DNA from: Actinomadura atramentaria DSM 43919
GTDB taxonomy: Bacteria > Actinomycetota > Actinomycetes > Streptosporangiales > Streptosporangiaceae
Assembly: GCF_000381885.1 (NCBI RefSeq)
Contig: NZ_KB907209.1
Coordinates: 144,737 to 208,736 of the forward strand
Length of the DNA: 64,000 bases
Reading direction: 5' to 3'
The position numbers were made by a program, and so were the translations under genes. This document shows positions 41,164-49,661 of this stretch, in pieces. The notes under the pieces were generated by a model. That model was not told the DNA's origin. It saw only the letters and a program-made list of their open reading frames with translations, and did no database searches. How positions within the stretch are numbered: the stretch's first letter is position 1; every line of letters begins with the position of its first letter.

Positions 41164-41955
41164 TCAGCCCGCCTCGGCCGCGTCGTCGGCGCCGTCCGCC
41201 GCGCCGGATTCGGTGAGGCGGCCGTCCGCGAGCGCGACGACGCGGTCGGCGACGGCGGCCGCGGCCGCGTCGGCGGCGACCGCGACGACGCCCGTGCCGA
41301 GGCCGCCCGCCGCACGGCGCAGCCGGTCCAGGAACGCCGCGTCCGCGCCGCCCGGCCCGGCCGGTGCCGCGTCCACGGCGAGCAGCCGGGGGCGGGGCAG
41401 CAGCGCCGCCGCGCACAGCGCGAGCCGCGCGTCGCGGGGCGGCAGGTCGGCGGCCCGCGTGTCGAGGGCGTCGCCGAGGCCGAGCAGCCAGGCGATCCGC
41501 GCGAGGTGGTGCGGGTCGAACGGGACGCGGGCGAGCGCCGCCGTCCAGCGCGCGAACGCGGCGACCGTCCGCCGGGGGAACGGCCGCGCGTGCGCGGGCG
41601 CGTATCCGACGAGCGTCCGGCACGGGCCGCGGACGGGCGTGCCGGGGCCGGGGCCGTCGACGAGCCGGACGCCGCCGCCGCTCGGCGGCTCGTGCCCGGC
41701 CAGGCAGGCGAGCAGCGTGCTCTTGCCCGCGCCGGACGGCCCGGTGAGCGCGCACAGCTCGCCGCCGCGGAACGCCGCGTCGATCCCGTCCAGGACGGGT
41801 CCGGCGGCCGGGTCGTAGGTCTTGCGGAGGCCGGTGGCGCGGAGGACCGCGGGCTCGGGCGGGCCCGGCGCGGCGGCCGCGACGAGCGAGCCCGAGCGGA
41901 GCGTGGCCACGCCGGGTTCGGTGTAGGGGAACGGGGTGCGGGGTTCGTGCGTCAT
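41164..41955 (-). CDS. Orphan ABC ATPase-like protein with eroded motifs
   Basis: Protein of 263 aa resembling ABC export ATPases. Walker A is intact (GPSGAGKST), but the signature is LPPRDARLALCAA and Walker B reads LLAVDAAPAGPG, without the catalytic Glu or the D-loop. The switch-His region is VVAVAADAAAAAVADRV, without His. No permease gene is adjacent. It may be a decaying gene or a non-hydrolysing relative. ATG 41955 is preceded by GGAGAA; an upstream in-frame ATG at 42018 adds 21 residues. Confidence 0.75.
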   Translation of the reverse strand: MTHEPRTPFPYTEPGVATLRSGSLVAAAAPGPPEPAVLRATGLRKTYDPAAGPVLDGIDAAFRGGELCALTGPSGAGKSTLLACLAGHEPPSGGGVRLVDGPGPGTPVRGPCRTLVGYAPAHARPFPRRTVAAFARWTAALARVPFDPHHLARIAWLLGLGDALDTRAADLPPRDARLALCAAALLPRPRLLAVDAAPAGPGGADAAFLDRLRRAAGGLGTGVVAVAADAAAAAVADRVVALADGRLTESGAADGADDAAEAG

Positions 41956-42065
41956 GGGGTTCTCCGAGCCCTCGGGGCGTCCGCCGGGCCTGTTCCCGCA
42001 TGGATGGGCTCTGAACACGGAGCGTAGTAAACAAAGAGCAAACCGTCATGGTCTCCATCAAGCGA

Positions 42066-42095
42066 TTGACTGGGATACGCGGCGCCGCCTACGGT
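42066..42095 (+). promoter_or_regulatory. Sigma70-type promoter giving leaderless TetR mRNA
   Basis: TTGACT at 42066-42071, an 18-base spacer and TACGGT at 42090-42095. The ATG of the TetR gene is at 42101, the distance at which transcription would begin, so the mRNA would start at or next to the initiation codon. There is no ribosome site before this ATG. Confidence 0.6.
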
Positions 42096-42100
42096 GAGCC

Positions 42101-42739
42101 ATGACCTCCCCGTCCCCGGACGATCCGCGCGAGCGGATCATCGCCGTCGCCACCCGGCTGTTCGCGTCGTTCGGCTACGACGGGACGTCCACGCGCCTCA
42201 TCGCGGAGACCGCCGGGCTCAACATCGCGACCGTCGCGTACCACGTCGGCGGCAAGCGCGACCTCTATCTGACCGTCATGGAACGTGCCCACCAGGCCGA
42301 ACGCGCCGCGCTCGACGCCGCCGCCGCGTCCTGCGCGGCCGACGCGGCGGGACTGCGCCGACTCCTGGACGCCTACGTGGACTTCTGCGTGGCGCATCCG
42401 GAGGTGCCCGCGCTGTGGGTCCACCGCTGGCAGTCCGACGCCGCCGACATCGCGGACCTGGAGGGCCGGTACGCGCGGCCGCTCATCGAGCGGACCGCCG
42501 AACTCGTCCGCGCGGCGGCCGGGGACGGCGCGGCGGACGCCGAGTACGCCGTCATGACCGTCATCTGGTGTACGCACGGCTTCTGCCGGGGCGGCGTCCC
42601 CGGCCCGGACGGGCGGCGCGGCATCGACGACCCCGCCGAGGTCGCCCGGTTCCGCGCGCACCTGCACCGGCTCAACGACGCGATGCTCGGCCTCGGCCCG
42701 GGGTGCGGCGTGCCGGGCGGCGGCGGGGCGCGCGCGTGA
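42101..42739 (+). CDS. TetR family transcriptional regulator
   Basis: Regulator of 212 aa. DNA-binding domain RERIIAVATRLFASFGYDGT, TRLIAETAGLNIATVAYHVG; ligand domain of the DUF1956-like sort (LDAYVDFCVAHPEVPALWVH). It is the first gene of an operon with a GPH-family transporter and an S1P-lyase-like enzyme, overlapping the transporter start by GTGA. It is probably an autoregulator of this operon. Its mRNA appears leaderless. Confidence 0.9.
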   Translation: MTSPSPDDPRERIIAVATRLFASFGYDGTSTRLIAETAGLNIATVAYHVGGKRDLYLTVMERAHQAERAALDAAAASCAADAAGLRRLLDAYVDFCVAHPEVPALWVHRWQSDAADIADLEGRYARPLIERTAELVRAAAGDGAADAEYAVMTVIWCTHGFCRGGVPGPDGRRGIDDPAEVARFRAHLHRLNDAMLGLGPGCGVPGGGGARA

Positions 42740-44058
42740 GCGGGCTGCCGCGCGGCCGGCTCCTCGGCTACGGCGTCGGGTCTATCGGAACCGGGATCTT
42801 CTCGGCCGTGCCCGGTCTGCTGCTGCTCTACTACCTGACCGACGTGCTCGGCGTCGCGGCCGCCGTCGCGGGGGCCGTGCTCGTCGTTCCGAAAGCGTGG
42901 GACGTCCTGTTCAACCCGGTCGTCGGCGCGGCCAGCGACCGGGAGGCCGTCCGCACCGGCCGCCGCACGCGGCTGCTGACGTTCGGCGCCGCCGCGCTGC
43001 CGCTGCTGTTCGCCGCGATGTTCGCCGTGCCCGTCGCGGACCCCGCGTTCGCGGCCGTTTGGACGGGCGGCGCGTTCCTGCTCGCCGCGTCCGCGTTCGC
43101 GTGCTTCCAGGTGCCGTACGTCGCGCTGCCCGCCGAAATCTCCGACAGCCCCGGCGAGCGCGGGCGCGCGATGGCGTGGCGCGTCGTGTGCCTCACCGTC
43201 GGCATCCTGCTCGCGGGCGGCCTCGCGCCCGCCGTCGCGGACGGCGCGGGCGGCGGGCGCGGCGGCTACGCGCTGATGGGCGTCGTCATCGGCGCGGTGC
43301 TCGGCGCGGCGATGCTCGCCAGCGCCCGCTCGACGCGGTGGATCGCCGCCCGGCCCGGCCCGCGCCCGCTCGGGCTGGCCGCCGCGCTGCGCGCCGCGCG
43401 CGGGAACCGGCCGTTCTTCGCGCTGCTCGCCGCGTTCGCCGCGCAGTCCCTCGCCGTCGCGGTGATGCTCGCGGGCGCGCCGTACGCGGCGACGTACCGG
43501 CTCGGCGACTACGGGCTGACCTCGGTGATGTTCGTCTGCCTGGTCGGGCCGAGCGCGCTCGCCGTCCCGGCGTGGCGCGCGCTCGCGCGGCGGTTCGGGA
43601 CGGTCGCGTGCTACCTGGCCGCCGTCGCGCTGTTCGCCGCCGCGGCCGCCGCGCTGTACCCGGCCGTGGCGGGCGGGGCGCGGGCCGCCGTGCTCGCCGC
43701 GACCGCGCTCGTCGGCGTCTGCTACGCGGCCGTGCAGCTCTTCCCGCTGTCGCTGCTGCCCGAGACCGTCCGCGCGGACGCGGCGCGCACCGGGCAGGCG
43801 CAGTCCGGCGCGTTCACCGGGCTGTGGACGGCCGCCGAGACCGGCGCGATGGCGCTCGGGCCCGGCGTGTACGCGGCCGTGCTGGCGGTCACCGCGTTCC
43901 GCTCGTCCGACCTGGACGACCCCGTCGCGCAGCCGGGCTCCGCGCTGACCGGCCTCACCGCCGGGTACACGCTCGTCCCCGCGCTGCTGCTGCTCGCCAG
44001 CGTCCCCGCGCTGCTCGCCTACCGGCGGCTCGCCCCGACCGAGGAGACCGATGCCTGA
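42736..44058 (+). CDS. GPH/MFS_2 family transporter
   Basis: Membrane transporter of 440 aa with 12 helices of the glycoside-pentoside-hexuronide (MFS_2) type: LLGYGVGSIGTGIFSAVPGL, the loop VVPKAWDVLFNPVVGAASDR, and FQVPYVALPAEISDSPGERG. The family includes sugar symporters and the lipid transporters MFSD2A (lysophospholipids) and MFSD2B (sphingosine-1-phosphate). The next gene encodes an S1P-lyase-like enzyme, so a lipid amine phosphate is an attractive substrate (inference). GTG 42736 overlaps the TetR stop; its own end overlaps the lyase-like gene by eight bases. Confidence 0.88.
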   Translation: MSGLPRGRLLGYGVGSIGTGIFSAVPGLLLLYYLTDVLGVAAAVAGAVLVVPKAWDVLFNPVVGAASDREAVRTGRRTRLLTFGAAALPLLFAAMFAVPVADPAFAAVWTGGAFLLAASAFACFQVPYVALPAEISDSPGERGRAMAWRVVCLTVGILLAGGLAPAVADGAGGGRGGYALMGVVIGAVLGAAMLASARSTRWIAARPGPRPLGLAAALRAARGNRPFFALLAAFAAQSLAVAVMLAGAPYAATYRLGDYGLTSVMFVCLVGPSALAVPAWRALARRFGTVACYLAAVALFAAAAAALYPAVAGGARAAVLAATALVGVCYAAVQLFPLSLLPETVRADAARTGQAQSGAFTGLWTAAETGAMALGPGVYAAVLAVTAFRSSDLDDPVAQPGSALTGLTAGYTLVPALLLLASVPALLAYRRLAPTEETDA

Positions 44059-45484
44059 GCCCGAACCGCTCCCCGAGACCGGGCGTCCCGCCGACGCCCT
44101 GCTCGCCGACCTCGCCGCGCTGCGCGCGGGCGACCTGCCCGTCCGGGGCGGGAAGGTCGCCGCGTACGTGTACGACACCGGTCAGGCCGTGATCCATGAC
44201 GCGGCCGCGCGCGCCTACCTGGAGATGCTGGAGGTCAACTGCCTCGACCCGACCGCGTTCCCGAGCATCGTGACGCTGGAGCGCGAGGTCGTCGCGGCCG
44301 TCGCGGGGCGGCTCGGCGGCGGGCCGGACACGCCGGGGATCTTCACCTCGGGCGGCACCGAGTCGATCATGCTCGCGGTGAAGGCGGCGCGGGACGCCGC
44401 TCCCGTCGCGGGGCGGCCCCGGATCGTCGTGCCCGCGACCGCGCATCCGGCGTTCCACAAGGCGGCGCACTACCTGGGGATGGACATCGCGGCCGTTCCG
44501 GTGGACGGGGTGACGTTCCGCGCCGATCCGGCCGCGATGGCCGCCGCGATCACGCCGGACACCGTGCTGGTCGTCGCGTCCGCGCCGTCTTATCCACAGG
44601 GCGTCATGGACCCGGTGGTCGAGATCGCGCGCCTCGCGTCGGACGCGGGCGTGCGCTGTCATGTGGACGCGTGCGTCGGCGGGTGGGTGCTGCCGTGGCT
44701 CGCGGACGTGCCGCCGTTCGACCTGTCGGTTCCGGGTGTCACGTCGATCTCGTGCGACCTGCACAAGTACGGGTACGCGCCCAAGGGCGCGTCGGTCGTG
44801 CTGTTCGCCGACGCGGCGCTGCGCCGCCGCGCGTATTTCGCGTCTGCCGAATGGCCCGGCTACACCGTGATCAACGCGACCGTGCAGAGCAGCAAGAGCG
44901 CGGGGCCGCTCGGCGCGGCCTGGCTGACGCTGCGGGCGCTCGGCGCGGACGGGTACCGGCGGCTCGCGGCCGACGCGATGGCCGCCGCCGAACGGCTCAT
45001 CTCCGGCGTCGCCGCCATTCCGGGGCTGCGGGTGCTGGGGACGCCGGTCGCGCCGCTCGTCGCCGTCGCGTCGGACGACCCCGCGCTGGACGTCTTCGTC
45101 GTCGCGGACGAGGCGCGGCGGCTCGGCTGGTTCTTCCAGCCGCAGCTCTCCTACCAGGGGATTCCGCCGAACCTGCACTTCACGCTGACCGGCGTCACCG
45201 ACGTGGACGCGATGCTGGCCGCGTTCCGCGCCGCCGTCTCGGCCGCGCGCGCGGCGGGGCCCGCGCCGGTTCCCGACGGGCTCGCGGACGTCCTCGCGTC
45301 GCTCGACCTGGACGCGCTCGACGACGCGGGCTTCGCCGAACTCCTCGCGGCGGCGGGCGCGGGCGGCGTCGGCTCGGGCGGCGGGATGGCGACGGTCAAC
45401 GCCGTCCTGAACGCGCTGCCCGCCGCCACCCGCGAGGCCCTGCTGATCCGCTTCCTGTCCGCGCTGTACGCGGGGGCCGTCTAG
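44051..45484 (+). CDS. Sphingosine-1-phosphate lyase-like PLP decarboxylase
   Basis: PLP enzyme of 477 aa, fold type I, decarboxylase group II. The cofactor lysine is K239 in SCDLHKYGYAPKGASVV; PLP-phosphate binding is at FTSGGTESIMLAV and the Asp at RCHVDACVGGW. The order and wording (ASAPSYPQGVMDP, SCDLHKYGYAPKG) are those of sphingosine-1-phosphate lyase relatives, which cleave long-chain base phosphates into an aldehyde and phosphoethanolamine, rather than glutamate decarboxylases. There is no membrane anchor, as in bacterial S1P lyases. The tail beyond residue 400 is less conserved. It overlaps the transporter gene by eight bases. Confidence 0.82.
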   Translation: MPEPEPLPETGRPADALLADLAALRAGDLPVRGGKVAAYVYDTGQAVIHDAAARAYLEMLEVNCLDPTAFPSIVTLEREVVAAVAGRLGGGPDTPGIFTSGGTESIMLAVKAARDAAPVAGRPRIVVPATAHPAFHKAAHYLGMDIAAVPVDGVTFRADPAAMAAAITPDTVLVVASAPSYPQGVMDPVVEIARLASDAGVRCHVDACVGGWVLPWLADVPPFDLSVPGVTSISCDLHKYGYAPKGASVVLFADAALRRRAYFASAEWPGYTVINATVQSSKSAGPLGAAWLTLRALGADGYRRLAADAMAAAERLISGVAAIPGLRVLGTPVAPLVAVASDDPALDVFVVADEARRLGWFFQPQLSYQGIPPNLHFTLTGVTDVDAMLAAFRAAVSAARAAGPAPVPDGLADVLASLDLDALDDAGFAELLAAAGAGGVGSGGGMATVNAVLNALPAATREALLIRFLSALYAGAV

Positions 45485-45506
45485 GGCCTCAGCCCGAACG
45501 CGTCAC

Positions 45507-45548
45507 CCGGCCGGTGAAGCGAGGCCGGAAGCGGGCTTCACCGGCCGG
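45507..45548. terminator. Bidirectional terminator hairpin
   Basis: CCGGCCGGTGAAGC pairs perfectly with GCTTCACCGGCCGG across a 14-base loop. It lies between two convergent genes, 22 bases after the plus-strand stop and about 80 beyond the minus-strand stop, and can serve both. Confidence 0.75.
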
Positions 45549-45626
45549 ATCGCGAAGCGATGCCGCGCCCGCCAAGTCCCGGAGCCGTCAGGCGAGGACC
45601 GCGGGCCGCGACTTCGAGACCGCCGT

Positions 45627-48600
45627 CTAGCCGAGGCGCAGGAGGCGGTGGGGGAGGGACGGGCCGGTCAGCGCGTCGGCGGTGGTGAGCGCGAACCGGC
45701 CCGGGCCCGCCGTCAGCGTCCCGACGCTGCGGCCCGCCGCCGCCGTGCGCGGCGGGTCGCCCGCGACGCCGAGCCGGACGGTCAGGCCGCGCCAGCCGAC
45801 GACCGTCACCGACGACGCCGCGCGCAGCGGGGTGGTCCCGCCCAGACCGTCGTCCACGCGCGCGACCGTGTCGCCCGCCTTCGCGACGCGCTCCGCCGTC
45901 AGCGCCGTCTCGGCCGCCGCGACGAGCCGCTGGCCGACCTGGATCGCGCCGACCGCGCTCGGCGAGTGCTGGCCCATGACCGCGCCGATGATCGTCGTGG
46001 TGACCGCCCCGACCCGCTTGCGCGCCGCGAAGACGTAGTTGCCGCCCGCCTTGTCGGTGTAGCCCGTCTTGCCGCCGACGACGCCGTACCGGCCGATCAG
46101 CAGGTTCCCGCTCGGGCGGGCCGGGCCGCCGTCGTCGGGCACGTACGCGCGGTTCGCGACGACCTCCGCGAACGCCGGGACGCGCATCGCCGCCGACAGC
46201 AGCTTCACCTGGTCGGCGGCCGTGGAGACGGTGCCCGCGTCGTAGCCGCTCGGGTCGGTGTACGTCGTGGACGTCATGCCGAGGCGCCGCGCGGCCGCGT
46301 TCATCTTCGCGACGAACGCCTCGTCGGTGCCCGCGTCCCAGCGGGCCAGCTCGTGCGCGACGTCGTTCGCGGAGATCATCAGCAGCGCCTCCAGCGCCTT
46401 GCGCTCGCTGAGCCGCAGGCCCGCCGTGATGCCGAGCAGCGACTCGCCGCGCTGGCGGCGGCCCGGCATCTCCGCGACGCCCTGCTGCGACACCGTCTTG
46501 ACGGGGCCGGCCTCGCCGGTCGCCAGCGGGTGCTCCTGCAGATAGACGTACGCGGTCATCACCTTGGCGACGCTGGCGGTCGGCGTCGGGGCCGTGCCGC
46601 CGGACGAGCCCATCGTGCCGAGGCCCTCGACGTAGACGGCGGCCTGCCCGTCCGCCGGCAGTGGCAGGACGGGCGCGCCGCCCGCGAACGTGTGCGACGC
46701 GGGGAGCGCCAGCTCCAGCGTCGGCGCGGGCACGGGGCGCAGGAGCTGCGCGGCGACGACGCCGACGAGGACCAGGACGGCCGCGAGCACGGCGAACAAC
46801 GGCCAGCGCCGCCGCCGGGGCTCGTCGTCGTGTCCGTCGTGCGGCCCGTACTCGTCGTACCCGCCGTACTCGCGCGGCTCCGCCCCCCGAGGCGGCACGG
46901 CGGCCTGCCCGCCCCCGGCCCAGGGCGTGCTCCACTGCCCGGACACGCCGGCAGTCGGCCGCTCGTCGGTGCCGGCCGCGCCGAACTGCCCGGACGCGCC
47001 AACGCCCGACCGCTCGTCCGTGCTGGTCGCGCCGAACGGCCCAGATTCGCCAGCGCGTTCATCGGTGCCGGTCGCGCCCGCGGCGCCGCACGGTCCGGAT
47101 GCGCCGCCGCTCAGGCGTCCGTCTGTACGGGTCACGTCAGCGGCGCCGTACGGCTCGCCGGTGCTCGGCCGAGCTTCCGCGCCCGTCGAGCCATAGGGCT
47201 CGGACGCACCGTTCCCCGGCCGCCCGTCCGGCCCGGCCGTGCCGTACGGTCCAGAACCACGGACGTTCGGCCGCTCGTCCGCTCCCGCTCTGCCCGTTGT
47301 GCCGTAGGGCCGGGCGGCGTCGGGCGACCGGCGCGGCGACCGGTCCGAGGGCGCGGTGGGCGGCGACCCGGCCGAGGGTAGCCGTTCCTCCACGGTCGGC
47401 TGCGCCTGCGACGACGACCGCGACGGCGGCCGCCCCGGCGCGGAAGCCCGCGGCAACGGCTCGGGCCGCGTCGCGAGCGGCCCATCGGCCGCCGGAGAAG
47501 CGTTCGAGGGAACATCTCCCGCGACCTGCTCACCCCCGGCGGGCGCAGCGTGCTCCCCGCCGAGGGACGCCGACCGATCGGACGCGACGGGACGCCCACC
47601 GGGCGGTGTCGACCGCTCGGGACCGGCCGCCTGGTCACCGTGCGCCGCCGACCGCTCGGGCGCGGCCGGTCGGCCGCCGGGCGGCGTCGCGCGGGTAGCG
47701 GGCGGCCCCGCCTGCGCGGGCGCTCCAGGTATCTGCGGCGCGTCCGGCGCGGACGGCACAGCACGCGGGGCCGGGTGCCCGCCGGGCGGGGTGGATTGGC
47801 GGGGAGCGTTGGGCTGCCCGCCGGGCGGAGTGGACTGGCGGGTTGTAATGGGCTGCCCGCTGGGCGGCGCTGAGCGGCCGGGCGTGGCCGGGTGCCCAGT
47901 GCGCGGCGTCGTGTGCGCGGTGGGAGGTTCTGTCTGCGCGGGGGCTTCTGGCGTTTGCGGCGCGTCCGATGTGGGCTGTGCAGCGCGCGGGGTCGAGTGT
48001 CCGCTGGGTGGCGTGGAGTGGCGGGAGGCGTTGGGCTGCTCGCCGGGCGGTGTGGAGTGGCCGGGCGCGCCAGGGTGCCCGGTGCGCGGCGTCGTGTGCG
48101 CGGCGGGCGGTTCCGTCTGCGCGGGGGCTTCTGGCTTCTGCGGCGCGTCCGGCGCGGATGGCACCGGGCGCGGGGCCGAATGCGCGCTGGGCGGCGTGGA
48201 TTGGCGGGGAGCGGTGGGCTGCCCGCCGGGTGGAGTGGACTGGCGGGTTGTAATGGGCTGCCCGCTGGGTGGGGGTGAGTTGTCGGGCCTGGCTGGTTGG
48301 TCGCTCGGCGGGCTCGGTCGCGGAGAGCGCTGGGAAGCGGTCAGGGTGGGGTGCGTGTCGCGCGGGGGCGCCTGCTCGTTGGGCGGCGTCGCCGGGTTGG
48401 CGGGCGGGCCTGGGTGTGCGGCGGCTTCGGTCGGCTGGGGCGTGGCCGGGGCGGGCTGCGCGGTGGGCTGCGCGGCGGGCGTGGCCGGGTGGCTGCCGGG
48501 TTGTGCGGGCCGGTCGGCCGGGTCCGTTTCCTGTGCGGTGGGCGGCGTCGGAGGTGGTCCGGGCGGTGTCGAACGAGCAGCCGGGGGCGTCTGCCGGGGC

Positions 48601-49394
48601 GGCGGGGTCGTGTCGCCTGGGCGCGTGGTCGGTTGCGCGGCGGGGGACGTCGATCGGCCGTTCGAGGGCGCGTCCTGCGCGGGCGCCGCCGACCGGCCGT
48701 CGGGGGGTGCGTCCCCTGCGGGGGGCGTCAATTGGCCGTTCGGGGGTGTGTCCTGCGCGGGCGCTGTCGATCGGCCGTTCGGGGGTGCGTCCTGCGCGGC
48801 GGGTTCTGTGGGCGCGGGCGTCGTTCGGGTGTCGTTGGGGGGTGTCGTCGCGGGGGCGGGCGCTTGCGGGCGGTCGTCGGGCGGCGTCGACCGTGGTGCC
48901 GGGGTCGCCGGTTGGGCGTTCGGGTGCGGGAGTCGGTCGGCCGGCCCGGAGTTGGGCGTGGTCGGGTGACCCGCGGGGCGAGTTGCCGGGTCGCTCGGCG
49001 GGGGAGTTGCTTGAGCCGTGGGGGGAGTCGCCCGGTCGCTGGTTGGGGGTGCCGCCTGGGAAGCAAGAGTCGTCGGGTGGTCGTCCGCCGGAGTCGTCGG
49101 GTCGTCGTTCGGGGGTGCCGGGCGGCGATCGGCGGGCGGGGCCGGTCGGGCGGCGGGTTCCGCCGGGTCGTCGTTCGGCGGGGTCGACTCGGGGGAGGGC
49201 TCCCCCGGTCGGGCGGTGAGGGGGGTCGGCTCCGCGGCCGGGGGCTCCTCGGGAGCGGGCCGGGCCGGGTCGTCGGACGGCTGCTCGGCGGCCGGGGCGG
49301 CCGGCGGGGCCGGGCGGGCGTGGCGGCCTCGGCGGGGCGGCGCCGAGAACTCGGCGGTCTCCGTCCGGTCGGCCTTCCGCTCGGGTTCGTTCAC
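45627..49394 (-). CDS. D-alanyl-D-alanine carboxypeptidase with a giant Pro-rich cytoplasmic arm
   Basis: Protein of 1255 aa. The C-terminal 390 residues are a peptidase S11 (penicillin-binding, DacA/VanY-like) domain: SxxK in SVAKV (S941, K944), SxN in SANDVAHEL, and KTG in VVGGKTGYTD; it trims peptidoglycan outside the cell. One membrane helix (WPLFAVLAAVLVLVGVVAAQ) at about 867-887 anchors it. The preceding roughly 860 residues are Pro/Thr/Ala/Gln-rich with imperfect repeats and should lie in the cytoplasm, disordered. GTG 49394 follows GAGGAGG. The usual family length is about 400 aa. A scaffold or kinase-target role for the arm is inference. Confidence 0.85.
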   Translation of the reverse strand: MNEPERKADRTETAEFSAPPRRGRHARPAPPAAPAAEQPSDDPARPAPEEPPAAEPTPLTARPGEPSPESTPPNDDPAEPAARPAPPADRRPAPPNDDPTTPADDHPTTLASQAAPPTSDRATPPTAQATPPPSDPATRPAGHPTTPNSGPADRLPHPNAQPATPAPRSTPPDDRPQAPAPATTPPNDTRTTPAPTEPAAQDAPPNGRSTAPAQDTPPNGQLTPPAGDAPPDGRSAAPAQDAPSNGRSTSPAAQPTTRPGDTTPPPRQTPPAARSTPPGPPPTPPTAQETDPADRPAQPGSHPATPAAQPTAQPAPATPQPTEAAAHPGPPANPATPPNEQAPPRDTHPTLTASQRSPRPSPPSDQPARPDNSPPPSGQPITTRQSTPPGGQPTAPRQSTPPSAHSAPRPVPSAPDAPQKPEAPAQTEPPAAHTTPRTGHPGAPGHSTPPGEQPNASRHSTPPSGHSTPRAAQPTSDAPQTPEAPAQTEPPTAHTTPRTGHPATPGRSAPPSGQPITTRQSTPPGGQPNAPRQSTPPGGHPAPRAVPSAPDAPQIPGAPAQAGPPATRATPPGGRPAAPERSAAHGDQAAGPERSTPPGGRPVASDRSASLGGEHAAPAGGEQVAGDVPSNASPAADGPLATRPEPLPRASAPGRPPSRSSSQAQPTVEERLPSAGSPPTAPSDRSPRRSPDAARPYGTTGRAGADERPNVRGSGPYGTAGPDGRPGNGASEPYGSTGAEARPSTGEPYGAADVTRTDGRLSGGASGPCGAAGATGTDERAGESGPFGATSTDERSGVGASGQFGAAGTDERPTAGVSGQWSTPWAGGGQAAVPPRGAEPREYGGYDEYGPHDGHDDEPRRRRWPLFAVLAAVLVLVGVVAAQLLRPVPAPTLELALPASHTFAGGAPVLPLPADGQAAVYVEGLGTMGSSGGTAPTPTASVAKVMTAYVYLQEHPLATGEAGPVKTVSQQGVAEMPGRRQRGESLLGITAGLRLSERKALEALLMISANDVAHELARWDAGTDEAFVAKMNAAARRLGMTSTTYTDPSGYDAGTVSTAADQVKLLSAAMRVPAFAEVVANRAYVPDDGGPARPSGNLLIGRYGVVGGKTGYTDKAGGNYVFAARKRVGAVTTTIIGAVMGQHSPSAVGAIQVGQRLVAAAETALTAERVAKAGDTVARVDDGLGGTTPLRAASSVTVVGWRGLTVRLGVAGDPPRTAAAGRSVGTLTAGPGRFALTTADALTGPSLPHRLLRLG
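47792..48270. repeat. Long direct repeats inside the Pro-rich arm coding region
   Basis: About 78 bases starting at 47792 recur almost unchanged from 48197, a spacing of 405 bases (135 codons); both begin GTGGATTGGCGGGGAGCG. Intervening segments (for example around 47890-47965 and 48070-48145) repeat as well, so the arm grew by duplication of a unit of about 135 residues. Confidence 0.7.
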
Positions 49395-49661
49395 GGCGCT
49401 GCCTCCTCGACCTGCTGCCCCATCCACACGCGCGGACGCAGCGGTCTCGCCGACGAACCCCCCGTGTCCTCCTTTACAAGGATGCGCAGCTTAGCCGTTA
49501 GGTTCACTTCGTTCTGCATAAGCGATCAAGGAAAAATGACCGGAACCGTGAACTCCGGGGCGGGTTCGTGGCGATACATCCCCGTCATGTCCCCCCACCG
49601 GGAAGGCCGGCCCTCCCATGCACGACCCCCGACCCGCCCCCGCGCCGTCCGGACGCGCGCG

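Noticed and set aside
45627..46935. Carboxypeptidase as a normal-length protein beginning near the membrane helix
   Set aside because: No good ribosome site near the helix, whereas GTG 49394 has GAGGAGG and the frame is open with ordered Pro/Thr repeats throughout; kept as a caveat.
48297..49500. Long plus-strand frame opposite the Pro-rich arm
   Set aside because: Gly/Arg/Val-rich complement of Pro codons; no ribosome site or domain, and it would join artificially to the sigma gene.
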